DNA of 64,000 nt from contig OX344754.2 in NCBI GenBank assembly GCA_947034885.2, positions 496,001 through 560,000 of the forward strand. Reading direction: 5' to 3'. This stretch comes from Thuidium tamariscinum (lineage: Eukaryota > Streptophyta > Bryopsida > Hypnales > Thuidiaceae). This document shows, piece after piece, positions 1 through 12,378 of the stretch. A program made the position numbers and the translations under genes. Positions within the stretch are counted from its first letter, which is position 1, and each line of letters opens with the position of its first letter. The notes beneath the pieces were generated by a model that saw only the letters and a program-made list of their open reading frames with translations, was not told the origin of the DNA and searched no databases.

Positions 1-2
1 AT

Positions 3-2382
3 GTGGACCCGGATTCAAGTACTTATTCGAAGGTTGTGCACCGCACAGTGGTGAACAATTTGGATGATGAGCTGCACCATAGTGGCTGGAATACATGCAG
101 CTCTTGCCACGGCGATGGTGGCCAGAAGCGCCGCTATCTCGTCCTTCCATCGCTTGTGTGAGTTTCCTTTCCTTTGAGCACTTTCTGAGAAGGACCGCAT
201 GGCAGGACCGTTAGCACTAGTCCTTATTAGACGACTATCTCTCCTTTGAAGGGTCTGGAAGGAAGGATTGCTTGGTGTCTGAAGTAGGAACAGCGATTGA
301 GATTGGATTTTTGTTGCAGGTCAGGACGGATCTACATTGTGGACACTCTCAAGGATCCGCGTGCACCAGAGTTGTACAAGACAGTGGAGCCGGAAGAGAT
401 CTCGTCAAGAACAGGATTGGCATACCCTCACACCGCCCATTGTCTTGCCAATGGTGATATCATGGTTTCGTGCATGGGTGACAAAGAGGGCAATGCGGAA
501 GGTTCTGGTTTCCTGCTCCTTGACTCGGATTTCAATGTCAAAGGAAGGTACGTATGTGATCTTGTCCTTGTGAAGCGATAAATTGGAGTTGATGACGTTT
601 TCGATATGTTTCAATAGTTTGAGTCTTGATTCCCGCCTTTCATCTAAATTCGCTCTTTAGTTATCGGTTACAGAGAGATACTATCTGTTTTATGCAAATG
701 CCTCTGTAGATCGTCTGTGAAAATTGTTCAGGTATTGGCTGGTCTGGGCAGGATGTGCACTTAGTTATAGCTAGACTGTGGTCACGTACTCACTTTTGCA
801 TCCTTCTTAACAAACAACCTCACAAACTTGAAGCCAGTGTAACTTCTCAATGATACTGAGATGCAGAGAAATTGCTTGACGTGAACCTCGACTGTGCTTT
901 CTGAAACTCACGATCGTTTTCTTGAGTCCCAGGTGGGAGAAACCCGGCCATAGCCCACGGTTTGGTTATGATTTCTGGTACCAGCCACGGCATAAGACGA
1001 TGATAAGCTCCTCGTGGGGCGCTCCTTCGGCGTTCACGAAAGGCTTTAATCCCAGTCACGTTGCTGATGGCTTATACGGTCAGCATTTATTCGTCTACGA
1101 CTGGCCGGAGGGCACTTTGAAGCAAACGCTGGACCTGGGTAGTACCGGTCTCATTCCTCTTGAGGTATGCCGACAAGTGATTTTAGCCGCATTGATAATT
1201 GCATTCGTCCGAAATTCACACGTTCTCTTTGATGGTGGCTGCTGATCTATTTCACTCCTCAATTCTTAGTCAGGGAATGGGGCTGGCATGATTTCTTGTA
1301 CTCTTGGGGCAGATTCGCTTTTTGCATGATCCGAGCAAAGCAGTTGGATATGTTGGCGCTGCCTTGAGCAGCACGGTGGTTCGATTCTTCAAGAAAGACG
1401 ATGATACGTGGGATACGCAGGTGATTTATACTCACGATCTTTGTATTCGACTTTCAAGTTGGAACTCGCACACAATAATGATGGAACTCGCACACAATAA
1501 TGTCAGAAGCAGAGACTGCTGCGCTGTAAGCTATGGTTCCTGAACGATTTTCCATGTACTTGTTTTCATGGCAGGTAGCGATCACTGTGCCTGCTCTGAA
1601 GGTGCAGAATTGGATATTGCCGCAAATGCCAGGACTCATTACTGACTTCCTGATTTCCTTGGATGACCGGTTCTTGTACTTTTCCAATTGGTTGCATGGT
1701 GACATCCGTCAATACAACATTGAGGACCCTGCCAACCCAGTTCTTACGGGCCAGGTATGGGTGGGCGGGCTCATTCGCAAGGGTGGTAACGTCTTCGTAG
1801 AGAAGGATTCGGGTGAAACGTGGCAATCTACCGTTCCGGACGTCAAGGTAAATATGCCTTTCATACATCTCACACCTGTGTTGTGATTTGGAATATGAAA
1901 TCGATTGCCTTGCCTGATTGAACTTGGGCAGCGTGTATAATCGTGATTCTCACTCCCCAATTTGCGCTCAAATATTTCTTATAATGGCTGTGAGCCTAGA
2001 AACCATTGAGAATCTGCAGAAAATAAAGTTATTAGGTCAAGTTAAGGGAATACGGAATAGTTTTCTGAAGCACGAATTGGGTGACGATCATGATCTACAG
2101 GGCGCAGAGTTGCGAGGTGGCCCACAGATGATTCAATTGAGTTTGGACGGGAAGCGCCTTTATGTGTCAAACTCCCTCTTCAGCGCATGGGATAACCAGT
2201 TCTACCCGTCCCTGGTCCAGAAGGGGTCTCACTTGCTCCAGATCGACGTCGACAACGTCAAGGGTGGCTTGAAAGTCAATCCGCAGTTCTTCGTTGATTT
2301 CGGTGAAGAACCTGAAGGTCCTGCCCTTGCTCATGAAATGCGCTATCCTGGAGGCGACTGTACGTCCGACATTTGGCTCTAG
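3..2382 (+). CDS. SBP1: Selenium-binding protein / methanethiol oxidase, 3' part (six exons)
   Basis: Joined exons 3-157, 320-547, 933-1164, 1313-1420, 1575-1847 and 2101-2382 give 1278 nt in one open frame (425 aa plus TAG). All junctions are GT/AG and phase-consistent, for example GTGAGT at 158 and CAG before 320. The protein shows family blocks in order: [84 protein letters not shown] and [18 protein letters not shown] at the C-terminus. The family (SELENBP1 / plant SBP1) is a cytosolic beta-propeller-like protein; animal and bacterial members oxidise methanethiol, and plant members bind selenium and cadmium. Plant proteins are about 480-490 aa, so roughly 60 N-terminal residues, including the usual Cys pair, lie before the window. 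The exon ending at 1847 is followed by a 253-nt intron. No disruption is seen, so it is probably a working gene. Confidence 0.95.
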
Positions 2383-2995
2383 ACTTCCACTGACCACGAC
2401 TGGTTGGCAATTTCTGTGTAAATATCGCGTAGTTGGATCATGAATTTCACTGATGTTGTCGACTCTCTCGTAAATTAGTGCTTCAGTTGGTGTTTCGCCA
2501 TGTTGGGAGTGGAATCGTGAGGGTTTGCATAAAAATGTTCAGCCGTCCTACACCAGACGAGTAGGAGGTTGAGTATATCTTTGTAGTTCTTGTTGCTCTT
2601 GACCTGGACCCAAGTTAACTCATTCGGGGCTTACGTGAAATGAAACTTTTCTTTATCTGTCATCACATTCTCGGACAAGAGTTAGTAGATGTCCTTCAAT
2701 TTCTTGCTTCCCTGACCAAGTGGATGTGATTGGTTGAACCTGGTCGCCAAAGCTCTGAATGGATTTATTTTCTTGGCTGAAGTTTCGTTGATAGCTACGC
2801 TCCATCATCAGATACCAACTGAGAGCCTTTCACACTTCATAACATCGTAGAAGCAGGCAGTGGTCCTTCCCCATGCTGGGCAGGCACAAAATGCCTCCGG
2901 AGATGCCTGAGAGAGGCCTTTAGGTGATTCAGGGATTGGGTTGGGTAAGGTCGTATGAGGCAATTTTGTTCATTGTAAGTTAAGGGTAAACTTTT
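2383..2995. other. Intergenic / 3' flank of the selenium-binding protein gene
   Basis: No coding or repeat signal was recognised. It presumably contains the 3' UTR and polyadenylation site of the upstream gene. The copia 5' LTR begins directly after it. Confidence 0.5.
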
Positions 2996-3142
2996 TGAGG
3001 ATGCAAAAAGAGTTAGGGTTTCATTCATGTAGGATGACATTCATCCTCTGTACAGATTAGGACCTTAAGCTGGGCTTTGCGCCCACTTAAGCATTCCATT
3101 ATCTTCCACTCTCGTCTCCTTGCTCCTATGATTTTGTCTATA
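2996..3142 (+). repeat. Copia 5' LTR
   Basis: The stretch 3013-3141 matches 19519-19658 almost base for base, including the ATGACATTCATCCTCTGTAC block. The left edge is uncertain because the first ~20 bases align poorly to the 3' LTR start. It is about 20 bp shorter than the 3' LTR. Confidence 0.8.
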
Positions 3143-3143
3143 T

Positions 3144-3156
3144 TGTATCAGAGCTA
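3144..3156 (+). promoter_or_regulatory. Primer-binding site (initiator tRNA-Met)
   Basis: TGTATCAGAGCT lies two bases after the 5' LTR end and resembles the plant copia primer site TGGTATCAGAGC, complementary to the 3' end of initiator methionine tRNA. Confidence 0.8.
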
Positions 3157-3309
3157 CAGGTTAGATCCTCTAGTTAAGTCATAGACACTCGAGTGATTAG
3201 CACTGTAGCTATTCTTGTCTGTAGGAACTCCGAGCGCATTCACAAAAATACTGCTATACATCGATCATCAATCACATAGCTCCTTACCTTACTACAGTCT
3301 CTACTTAGT

Positions 3310-5598
3310 GATGGACCCAAGCTTGAAGGATATTCTTGAGTCCATGAAACTTGTCGGACCGTCAGATTACACCATTTGGAGTTACAAAGTCAAAATGATA
3401 CTAATACCTTTGGAACTTCATCGAACCTGATCAAACTGGAGCAAACGCGGCGGCTTTGTCCAACGGCATAGCAACCGACGCGAACGTCTCAAGTCTACAT
3501 GGCGCAAGATCCGGAGAAGCGTCTAAAGACAAAGAGGAAGAACTAGCGGCGCAGTCATCGCTAGCGATTGCCAAATGAGAGAAGGAGCAACAGGGCCGCG
3601 GTGGCCGCATCATCATCTCAATGGTACGAGACTCCATACTATTGAGCATAATTCATTTGACCGATCTTCATGCTATCTGGCATAGATTCAGGGAACATAT
3701 GCGATATTACGAGTTCCTCTAGACGATTGTCCCTCAAGGAGAAATTCTACTCGCTTAAGTTAGGTGAGGGAAAACCAATCGGGGAGCACTTGCAGGAGGG
3801 TGAATGCAAGAAACACTTGTATTATTTTCTATCACAAGCTAAGAGCTGATCTATTTTTTGGCCATAACTTTTGCATTTTTGCTCGAAATGACTCAATATT
3901 TCTAAAGAAGGTACTTATGTCTATCATACACGTTACATAATTTTTTCATAATTTTCAAAAATAGTTTAACACTAAAATAGTACTAGTGATTAAATGTCAC
4001 AAATGAGAATTTGGAGGTTTTTAGTACTAAGGAGTACCTTTTTTTTAATGATTTTGAGATGAAATTTGGATGAGATGATCTTCTAGTAGATTTACATCTC
4101 TCCACGTGAGGGATTTTGAAAAAAGTTATTTTTATGTTGTAAGGAAGTCTACAAAGTGAGCTTCCTTCTGGTTGCATTTTTAAATATATAAAGTATTATT
4201 TTAGTGATTTTTTTGGTGAATGACCATCTCCATAGAATTGTTGCAAATGGACACTTTTTATTTTTTGTATTTACTTATTTTTACTATTTTTCCCAAATTA
4301 AAACATGAATGTATGTATTTTCTTGAGGTTTGGAGCTTTTTAAATTCTCCTACTTAGAGAATTTTTCTATCAATTTCCTTCGGTGAAAACCTTTATCTTA
4401 GAGGTCTATACAATGTTCATATTTTTCAATTTTTTTTAAAATTATTTTTCTAATTTTAAAGTACTCTAGAAAAAGTCATGAGTATTGTAGTAAAACGCAA
4501 CAAATAGTACAGGTGTTTCTTGCATTCACCTAGGAGGTCAACCTGGTCGTAACTCAGTTAGTTGGCTTGGGTATCACTATTCCCGACAAAGATCTCGTCG
4601 ATATTACTTTGAACAGCTTATCCAAAACCTGGTCAACCTTCAAACAAATACAGAAGGGAAGAGAACGGACACCCTCGTTCTCTAAATTAGAAGGGCTTTT
4701 TCTTCAGGAAGAATTTAGCCGCAACATAGAACAACAAAAAGATGAGTCCGAAGACGTTAATTACGTAGGAACTAGTAAAAGGTGACAATGGGGAAGTCAA
4801 ACTGCTCGGGGCCGCGGTTGTTCCAACAAAGGACGAGAACATTCTAATCGAACCTCGGATCAAAAACCTGCATAGCAACAACCGAAGTCGGCATCAAAGA
4901 CTCAAAGCCGTAACATCGTTTGTTGCCACAACTGCAACAAACCTGGTCATTATGTACGCAATTGTGTTCAAGTCACATTGGACGAAAAAATTAAAGACAT
5001 GCAACTTGAACGCAGCAAACTGCAACGTAGCCGCAATCACAATCAATCGTCACAGACTCAACAAGTATATCTTGCCAAAGTATCAAACAAACCAGACAAA
5101 AATGACGATCATAGTTCAGATTCTCCAACCGAACAGATACAAGCCTACATCGACGCCTTCCAAGACAAAGACGACATACTTGAAGAAACTATCAATGCCT
5201 GCATCACCCCTGCAGCCACAGAGGCGGACTGGTTTCTTGATTCTGGTGCATCATCTCACATCACCGATATCTCTCAATTATTTGGTCACATTACACCATC
5301 TAGTATTCTACATATTAGAGCAACCAGTAGCCAAATTATGACTGTCGTAGGCCAAGGTCCTATAAGTATTATTGACCATTCCGGTGCAATAAAGGAAATC
5401 TACCTTGTTCTTTATGTTCCCGGTCTCAGAACAAATCTTTTTTCCGTTAGAAAACTCACAGATATGGGATACAAAGTATTGTTTGAATCCAACCAGTGCT
5501 ACATTTATGACAAAGATCGCACTAAGCAGATCTTTCTTTACGCAACATGTGATCACCGTAACAAACTCTACCGTGTTAAAAAATACGATGAACATTGA
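3310..5598 (+). pseudogene. Copia gag, zinc knuckle and protease region (fossil)
   Basis: The gag-like start MDPSLKDILESMKLVG lies near 3311. The gag body resumes after the 3798-4531 insertion (DLVDITLNSLSKTWSTFKQI near 4590). A CCHC zinc knuckle (CHNCNKPGHYVRNC, C-X2-C-X4-H-X4-C) spans about 4924-4965, and the retropepsin motif DWFLDSGASSHIT lies at 5227-5265. Downstream, LYVPGLRTNLFSVRKL is the usual stretch between protease and integrase in copia polyproteins. The region is broken. Confidence 0.88.
3798..4531 (+). mobile_element. M-family MITE-like element, copy M1 (subfamily a), 734 bp
   Basis: The ends are GGGTGAATGCAAGAAACACT and its near-perfect inverse (TTTCTTGCATTCACCT). It is flanked by the 4-bp TSD AGGA (3794-3797 and 4532-4535). 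Removing it makes the copia gag continuous. No long ORF and no transposase motif are seen. Internal landmarks shared with other copies are TGGCCATAACTTTTGCA near the left end, a GTACTAAGGAGTACC block in the middle, and TTCTCCTACTTAGAGAA on the right. See the family finding. Confidence 0.9.
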
Positions 5599-7300
5599 AG
5601 ACCTGCGAGCCTAAGCCCTAGCCAAGTCTCATACCAAGTATCCTTGCCTCCTACACCTGCACCTTTGGATCACCCGCACTTACCAAATGTTAACCCTCCC
5701 ACAACGATCGGTCAAAACCTCCACGGCAACGACGGGCTGCCAACTCCTCACACTCTCTCCTCCGACGTAGAGATTCATTTGTAGTACAAACAGATTGGCC
5801 ACATAAATTACCAAAGTCTGTATCATATGACCTCACAGAAGTTAGTTGCAGGCGTTCCCTTTCTACCTCTACTGAAACATACCTATCCTTTGTATATGTT
5901 AGGTAAATTCCCTAGAGATTGTATTCCAAAAAAACAAACATCTTATACAACTAGACGTCTAGACCCCTTCAACTAGTTCATACTGATTTGTGCGGATCCA
6001 TACCCATTACCTCTAGGAAGGGTTATTGCTACATACTTACTTTCATCGATGATTTTTCCCGAAAAACATGGCTCTACTTTCTTTTCGAGAAGTCCCAGAC
6101 TCTGGAAACCTTTAAAAACTTTTGAGCCTTAGTCGAAACCCTAACCATGCACATTGGAATTCTGCGCAGCTATCGCGGTGGTGAATATATTTTTAAGCTG
6201 AGTCTAGTTCATACTGCACCACCCACAGTATACAGAGACAACTCACGGCCGGTTATTCCCTGCATCAGAACGGAGTAGCTGAACGCAAGAATAGGACCCT
6301 TCTCGAGGGAATCCCCAGTGTCCTAATTGGAACACAAATTCCCAAAGCTTTATGGGATGAGATTGCTATTGCAATTAATTATATCTAAAATAGATGCCTC
6401 TCGAAAGCCCTTAAACTCCTTATGCCAGAAGAAGCATTCACTAGCATTATGGTAGGAGGCTCTTAAACCGACCAGGCTTTAGGAACCGCCCCTATGATTT
6501 GATGAAAAGTAGACAGTAAGTACACCATGATTCCATGAATGGATACAGTGCCAAAGATAAATGGACACCTCATAATGTGAAGACCATGTCACATCTAGAA
6601 GAGGTTTATTCTAACAACATTAGAGGATGCAATATAGTGCTAGTGGAACGGTTTTATAAACAGCCGCCATGTACAAATGTCACTTAAAATAAAACAGATG
6701 GTATTCCAAAATAATAGGGTCCGTTTTTGGTGCATCCAAGGACTTTTTTTTAAAAGTATTCAGGCCCTTCAAGCATGTTGGGCTGGTACTTGTCAGGCCA
6801 TGTTATGTCTTTTTCCAATTTTACTGTGCACACTTCAAGGGAACCCTAGGATCACAAATAGGTGTCTACTCCTGGTATCTTTAAAAATTCATAAGTAATT
6901 CATAACTACTCCAAAAAATGTGAAACCACTTCCGTTGGATTCTGCTACTATTTTTCTATGTCAGAAAAATCACTGAAAATACTTTCCATCGCCATTGCCT
7001 CATGAAAACTGCGATCAGCCCTTAAAGTGTCGCTTTTAGAGCCTCCTACCCTAAGCCCAATTTAGGTCACTTTCAAGTCATTGGTTGTCGAGCCTATAGC
7101 CTTATTCCTGAAGTACATCATCACAAGCTTGACGAGAAAGCTATCCCCACCATCTTCTTGGGCTATAACCAGCAAAGTAAAGTATATCAATGCTACAACC
7201 CCATTACCTGAAAAGTTCTTACTAGTAGGAACGTTTGGTTTGACAAATCCAACCTCATCCTTCCTCATCCAGAAAACACCAAGCTTTTGCAGAACCCTCC
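5590..7300 (+). pseudogene. Copia integrase region (fossil)
   Basis: The integrase core is recognisable near 5975-6100 (LVHTDLCGSIPITSRKGY, then ILTFIDDFSRKTWLYF). Further pieces lie near 6260-6440 (NGVAERKNRTLLEG, then PEEAFT). The C-terminal part (FLGYNQQSKVY) resumes at 7060-7250 after the 6451-7050 insertion. The region stops at the giant LTR-like insertion at 7301 and is broken. Confidence 0.85.
6451..7050. mobile_element. 600-bp inverted-repeat element inside copia integrase
   Basis: Terminal inverted repeats GGTAGGAGGCTCTTAAACCG and its inverse (CGCTTTTAGAGCCTCCTACC) bound the stretch that interrupts the integrase coding region. No ORF of interest lies inside. A clean TSD was not identified, so the superfamily stays open. 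This is a single copy in the window. Confidence 0.7.
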
Positions 7301-7494
7301 TGTGGGCGCTTCATTCCCACCCTTGGAATTAAGCGATCACAACCAGGCTCTAGTCCTAACGATCCTATTACCTACGGGTGTCTAAGCGTCAATCCATTGT
7401 GCCTTCCAAGCAATGGATCTTTACTAGCCTACCTACTCGACCAAGGGTTTGTTTCGTTCTTCTGCCCTGCTTCTATTTGTTCCTCCCTCTATGT

Positions 7495-7650
7495 GTTTCG
7501 TTCTCTTATCCTACTTCTAATTGCCCCTTGCTCTACGTGTTTCGTTCTCTTGTCCTACTTCTAATTGCCCCTTGCTCTACGTGTTTCGTTCTCTTGTCCT
7601 ACTTCTAATTGCCCCTTGCTCTACGTGTTTCGTTCTCTTGTCTTACTTCT
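7495..7650. repeat. 44-bp tandem repeat inside element A
   Basis: The unit containing TTCTCTTGTCCTACTTCTAA begins at 7501, 7545, 7589 and 7633, a constant period of 44 bp. Confidence 0.9.
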
Positions 7651-7654
7651 ACTC

Positions 7655-8040
7655 CTCGTATTTTAATTAAATATTTCTACTCTACGTAGTTGTCTTGTTC
7701 TACCTCTACTCTACGTATTTTAATTAAGTACTTCTACTCTACGTAGTTGTCTTGTTCTACCTCTACTCTATGTATTTTAATTAAATACTTCTACTCTACG
7801 TAGTTGTCTTGTTCTACCTCTACTCTACGTATTTTAATTAAGTACTTCTACTCTACGTAGTTGTCTTGTTCTACCTCTACTCTATGTATTTTAATTAAAT
7901 ACTTCTACTCTACGTAGTTGTCTTGTTCTACCTCTACTCTATGTATTTTAATTAAATATTTCTACTCTACGTAGTTGTCTTGTTCTACCTCTACTCTACG
8001 TATTTCAATTAAGTACTTCTTTTTTACGTATTCGTCTTGC
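7655..8040. repeat. 57-bp tandem repeat inside element A
   Basis: The motif GTAGTTGTCTTGTTCTACC recurs at about 7686, 7743, 7800, 7857, 7914 and 7971, a period of exactly 57 bp. Each unit also holds ATTTTAATTAA. The strict period and few mismatches suggest recent amplification. Confidence 0.9.
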
Positions 8041-8459
8041 TCTACTTCTAATTTACGTATTTTAATGGAGTACCTCTACTCTACATATTTGTCTTTTTTT
8101 GCTTGTTCCCCTTAACTCGTGGTTGTTCCTTTACTCCAATTCCTACTTGCTAATCACGAGTTCCTAATTATGGCTTATTCATGGCTTCTAGCTCTAATTT
8201 CTCGCTTGCTCTAGTCAATTGCAATTAAATAAGGAAAGGATTGGGCTAAGGTTTAAGAATCCACCTCCAATGTGTATGTGGCAGCCTCTCCTAGCTCCCC
8301 GGCTTCCTGCGTCATGTCCACCATGGCCATTCCTCAGCTCCGATTGGGTCTCAGTTCCGTTCTTTTAGTTATTCCCTTCCGGGCGGGTTTACAAATAAGC
8401 CTATTTCCGGGCCGTTTTATGTCTCCACTATTTCCTAAACTACACTATCCCCCTAAGTG

Positions 8460-8605
8460 TCTTTTTCCTAATCCCAACTATACTATCTTCGAAGTGTATT
8501 TTTCCTAACCCCAACTATACTATCCTCTAAGTGTATTTTTACTAACCCCAACTATACTATCCTCTAAGTGTATTTTTACTAACCCCAACTAGTTTTTGTT
8601 TTGGG
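8460..8605. repeat. ~45-bp tandem repeat inside element A
   Basis: Three to four near-identical units built on CCCCAACTATACTATCCTCT. The adjoining 8620-8770 stretch is a degenerate C-rich low-complexity tract (ACCCC/GCCCC). Confidence 0.8.
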
Positions 8606-11106
8606 AAGGGAGGCCCTTGGGCTGGACCCCTGGACCCGATACCCTGAACCCCAGCCCCGATACCCCAGAACCCCGGACCCCAGCCCCCAACCCCGAAACC
8701 CCTGGCCCCAGCCCCAAAACCCCTGACCCTGCCCCGAACCCTTGACCTTGCCCCGATACCCCCTGAGGCCCGGCGGTCTGTTGCGACCTCCGATGGGGAG
8801 GCCCGGTGGGTCTGCTGCGGCGCCCGAGAGGAGCCCGGCTGGCTGCTGCGGCGCTTGACTGGGGGGAGCCCGGCTGGTCTGGCTAAGCGCTTGGCTGGGC
8901 TGGCTGGTTGCCTATTTTCTACAACTTTTGCCTAACAACTAGCCACACTTAACTAAACTAAATGTCCACACAAAAGGGTTCACCTCAAGGGCGGGTCCCT
9001 ACCTATCCTTCTAATAAGGCTACTACTCTATTGTTGGATGCTAAACGTTGCATTAGTGCCCAACATGTTGGACACTAAACGTTGAGACTAGCTCAAAGAT
9101 GGCCTCCTTTGACACTCCGCTAAGATTTAGGGGGTCCAAAACTTCGCCGTGAGGGGAGGTGTTTGACACGTGACTAAGACTTCCTATTGTTCTAGAGGTG
9201 AAGGGGGGCCATAGCTTCGCCGTCCCCTTTGGGAAAAGCTTACCCTTGTGCACAATAGAAGAGGGGAGGGAGAGGTAACAAGTGTCTACTTAAGCATAAC
9301 GGTCAAAGCTTCGCCGTCCCCTATGGAACTAGCTCAACCTTATACACAAGAGAGAAGGGAGAAAAGGAGGGTACAAGTTTGCAACATACGCTCTAAGTCA
9401 CCTCCCAAGTCACCCCTCGGTTCCTTACAAGCCTCTCCCACAACAACATTCACTTGTCTTACAATGCAAAAGGTAACCCAATATTAATTAACAAAAGTTT
9501 CCACACAACTTGGGGGGTCCTCAAGTCCCCAAGTAAGAAACCACAAGAACCAAGGGTGCAACAACCCCAAAACTATCAAAGGCTCCTTTGGCATCAAAAG
9601 CCAAAGGAAATACGGCATAACCCGGGCCCAATAGTGCTCCTCCCTTAAATGGGTAGGAATGAGAGAGAAAGAGAGAGAATGAGAGGAGAATGCCGCCCCT
9701 TTTATACTCAAAAGGGAGCAACACCCCCCCTTAATCTACTAAGAATAAATAAATGAGGGAAATTAGGAGGTCCGTACATGTTTACCCCTCCCAAATCTAA
9801 TTATCCACCTAAAATCTACACAATTTGAATTGGGAAATTCAAATCTTACCTAACCTCACAAGAACTTGCAAAACCGTCAAATTTACCTTCCCCAAAATCT
9901 ACAAGTTCTCACATGGGAGAAGTTCCCATGTGTTCCCACATACTTAATTTGAAATTACTTACACCAAAAGCACATGAGCCACCTCCACTAACTTTTTGAG
10001 GTGGTACTTGCTCCCACATGTGCCCGGAGTTCCCGACATGTTCCCTACGCGTTCCCCACGGCTAATGGGGCCCAAACTCCTCAAAAATGCATTGGGGGGC
10101 CTAAAACCCCCATTTCTTCTCCATGTGCTGTCCCCAAAAGGCTAACTTTTGGAGTTTAGCTCCGAATGGCAAACGGATTGCACCATTGGCTCCGGAAGGC
10201 CATAATTAGCATGAAAGGCACCCCTTACCCCTTACACTATGTCCAAATTCTCGAGGAATCTTAGCGTAAGCTGGGATCTAAGTTGGGATAAATTCCCAAC
10301 TTTTGGAGTTTAGCAATTTTGGACCCCAAACCTTCACCAGTCTTCCAAGTAGATGGAAGGGGTTAAGAATAGACCCAAGATAGGCTCCGTTTCGATGTCG
10401 TATGGCCCCAGTACGCCGGTCAATCGTCACTTTCGTCATTTAATTTGTCAGTTGAGGAGGAATGTCGCCGATTCGGGATCTTCCAACTATCGTTTCGTCT
10501 TGAAACTTGGGGAAGCGCTCCATTGGTGTGAGACCGCCTCGCCGTATTTTTAGTGGGATTTTACCGCACTTTGGGATATTCTTTTGAATTTCCACCCAAA
10601 GTCCACCGCAGTTGACCGTCTGGGAAAATATCCAAACAATGTCGGAAAATTCTCAAACTTTAGAGGGGACCACCCATGGGATACCCCCACTTGGATGCAA
10701 ATCTGCATCCCCATTGCGTGCTCCTAGAATTAGGAAATTGCCCGGTACTTGCATTTCAAGGTTAGTATTTTATCCGTATTCTCTTCGATGCTATGGGGAG
10801 TGGGGGATTCCTCCTAGATCCCCCTATGAGGACTTCCTAGCCTAGACAGGGCCTTCTTAGGCTTCTTACCCTAATTCTGCACATCTCCATCAATTTGGCG
10901 TCTATTAAGCTAAGACCGGGCCCGTTTTGGATGTAAACTATCCTAAATCCCACCTAATGACCAAATGGCACATTGGTATGTGTAATGCCAATATAGATTT
11001 AATGCCCTTTTGTGGGTGTTATGAGCCTAAATATGCCTTAGTTTATGTATAAATTCGAAAAAAGAACCCGTGAGTCCCCGGTGACGAATCGGGGCCTCAC
11101 ACCTCC

Positions 11107-12378
11107 TACTTAGACAAAATTCTCTCTTCTTCCACCACTGTATCCACTGCCCCTGTGTTCTCCTTAGGTTCTCCTGTTAGTTCATCTGTTCACCATAGCC
11201 CCCTAGCCCCACATCCAACCTCACTAACACTCCCAGACATCCCTTCTTCCATTTCTGATCCGCCCAATCTTGCAACCCCATCTCTACCAAATTTATCCCT
11301 ACGCTCCCAACGTCCTCGCCGGAAAAATATCCGCTTGGATGGCTACGAACTCTACCTCTCTATCAATGACTTCAATGTTTGTCAGATTGCCTCAATGCCT
11401 CCACGACCTGCCAACCCTCTCTATGATGCAGAACACATTACCTTCAACAAGGCCAAGCACAACCTCAACTAGCGTCATGCCATGTAGTAGGAGATGAATT
11501 CAATATAGGAAAATTTTACCTGGGATTTAAAGCCTCTTCCCCTTACCATCAAGCCATAACTTGCAAGTAGATCTTTAAATTCAAGCCTAGCACAAATGGA
11601 GGTCCCCCTATCAAGAAGGCACATCTTGTAGCTCATGGCTTTGAGTAACAATTTGGTATTGACTTTGATGAAACCTTCACCCCTGTCATAAAATGGGCCA
11701 CACTTCACACTTCTATCGCTCTAGTTGCCGCCAAATGCTGGGACATCCATCACATGGATGTTCGCACAACCTTCCTCAATGGGCTGCTTAAGGAACGCGT
11801 CTTCATGCGACAACCACCAGGCTTCCGAATCTGTGGCAAAGAACACCTAGCCTGCCACCTCAACAAATCACTCTATGGCTTGAAACAGAGCCCTCGCACC
11901 TAGTATGAATGCATTGATGTTACCGTGCGCAAACTTGGTCTCAAACGCAGCCAATCCGACAACAACATGTATTACCTACATCAAGATGGAGAGACTCTAA
12001 TCTTACTAGTCTACGTGGATGACCTCTTCATCACCAAGAGTTGTGACGAACTCATTTCCTCGCTTAAATAGTTCCTGCACTAAGAAGTTGAAATGACAGA
12101 CCTAGGCCGCATTCAACGCTACTTTGGCATTTCCTGTAAGGACGTTATCACTGGTATCCTTCTACATCAGCGAGATTACACCAAGTCAATTCTTCATGAG
12201 TTTGGCATGGCTGATTGTCATTCCGCATCAACTCTACTACCCGAAGGCCAAATCCTCCTCACAAATATGGGCTCTCCCAGCATCGACTCCAACTACTACT
12301 CACGATTGATTGACAAGCTCATCTTTCTCACTGTAACAAGATTTGATATTGCCTACGCTGTTAACAAACTTGGTAGCT
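11107..12378 (+). pseudogene. Copia reverse transcriptase region (fossil)
   Basis: This resumes directly after the TSD of the 7301-11101 insertion. Typical copia RT blocks are visible: HMDVRTTFLNGLL near 11754, SLYGLKQSPRT near 11871, and the catalytic YVDDLF motif (LVYVDDLFIT) near 12006-12036. It is cut off at 12378 by the second giant LTR-like insertion. It is broken. Confidence 0.9.

Larger units (their letters stand above)
7301..11101 (-). mobile_element. Giant solo-LTR-like element A (3.8 kb)
   Basis: Termini are TG...CA (TGTGGGCGCTTC on the left, GGGGCCTCACA on the right) with the 5-bp TSD CCTCC at 7296-7300 and 11102-11106. It sits between the copia integrase and reverse transcriptase. 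Read on the - strand it begins TGTGAGGCCCCG and has a TATA box (GTATAAAAGG, + strand 9698-9707) about 1.4 kb in, as expected for a U3 promoter. No coding domain is seen, and no direct terminal repeats, so a solo LTR of a retroelement with unusually long LTRs fits best. A large non-autonomous LTR derivative is the alternative. Tandem arrays lie at 7490-8040 and 8460-8600, and a C-rich stretch at 8620-8900. Confidence 0.75.

Noticed and set aside
7495-8040. Regular direct repeats resembling a CRISPR array
   Set aside because: Units are contiguous tandem copies without unique spacers, in a plant LTR-like element.
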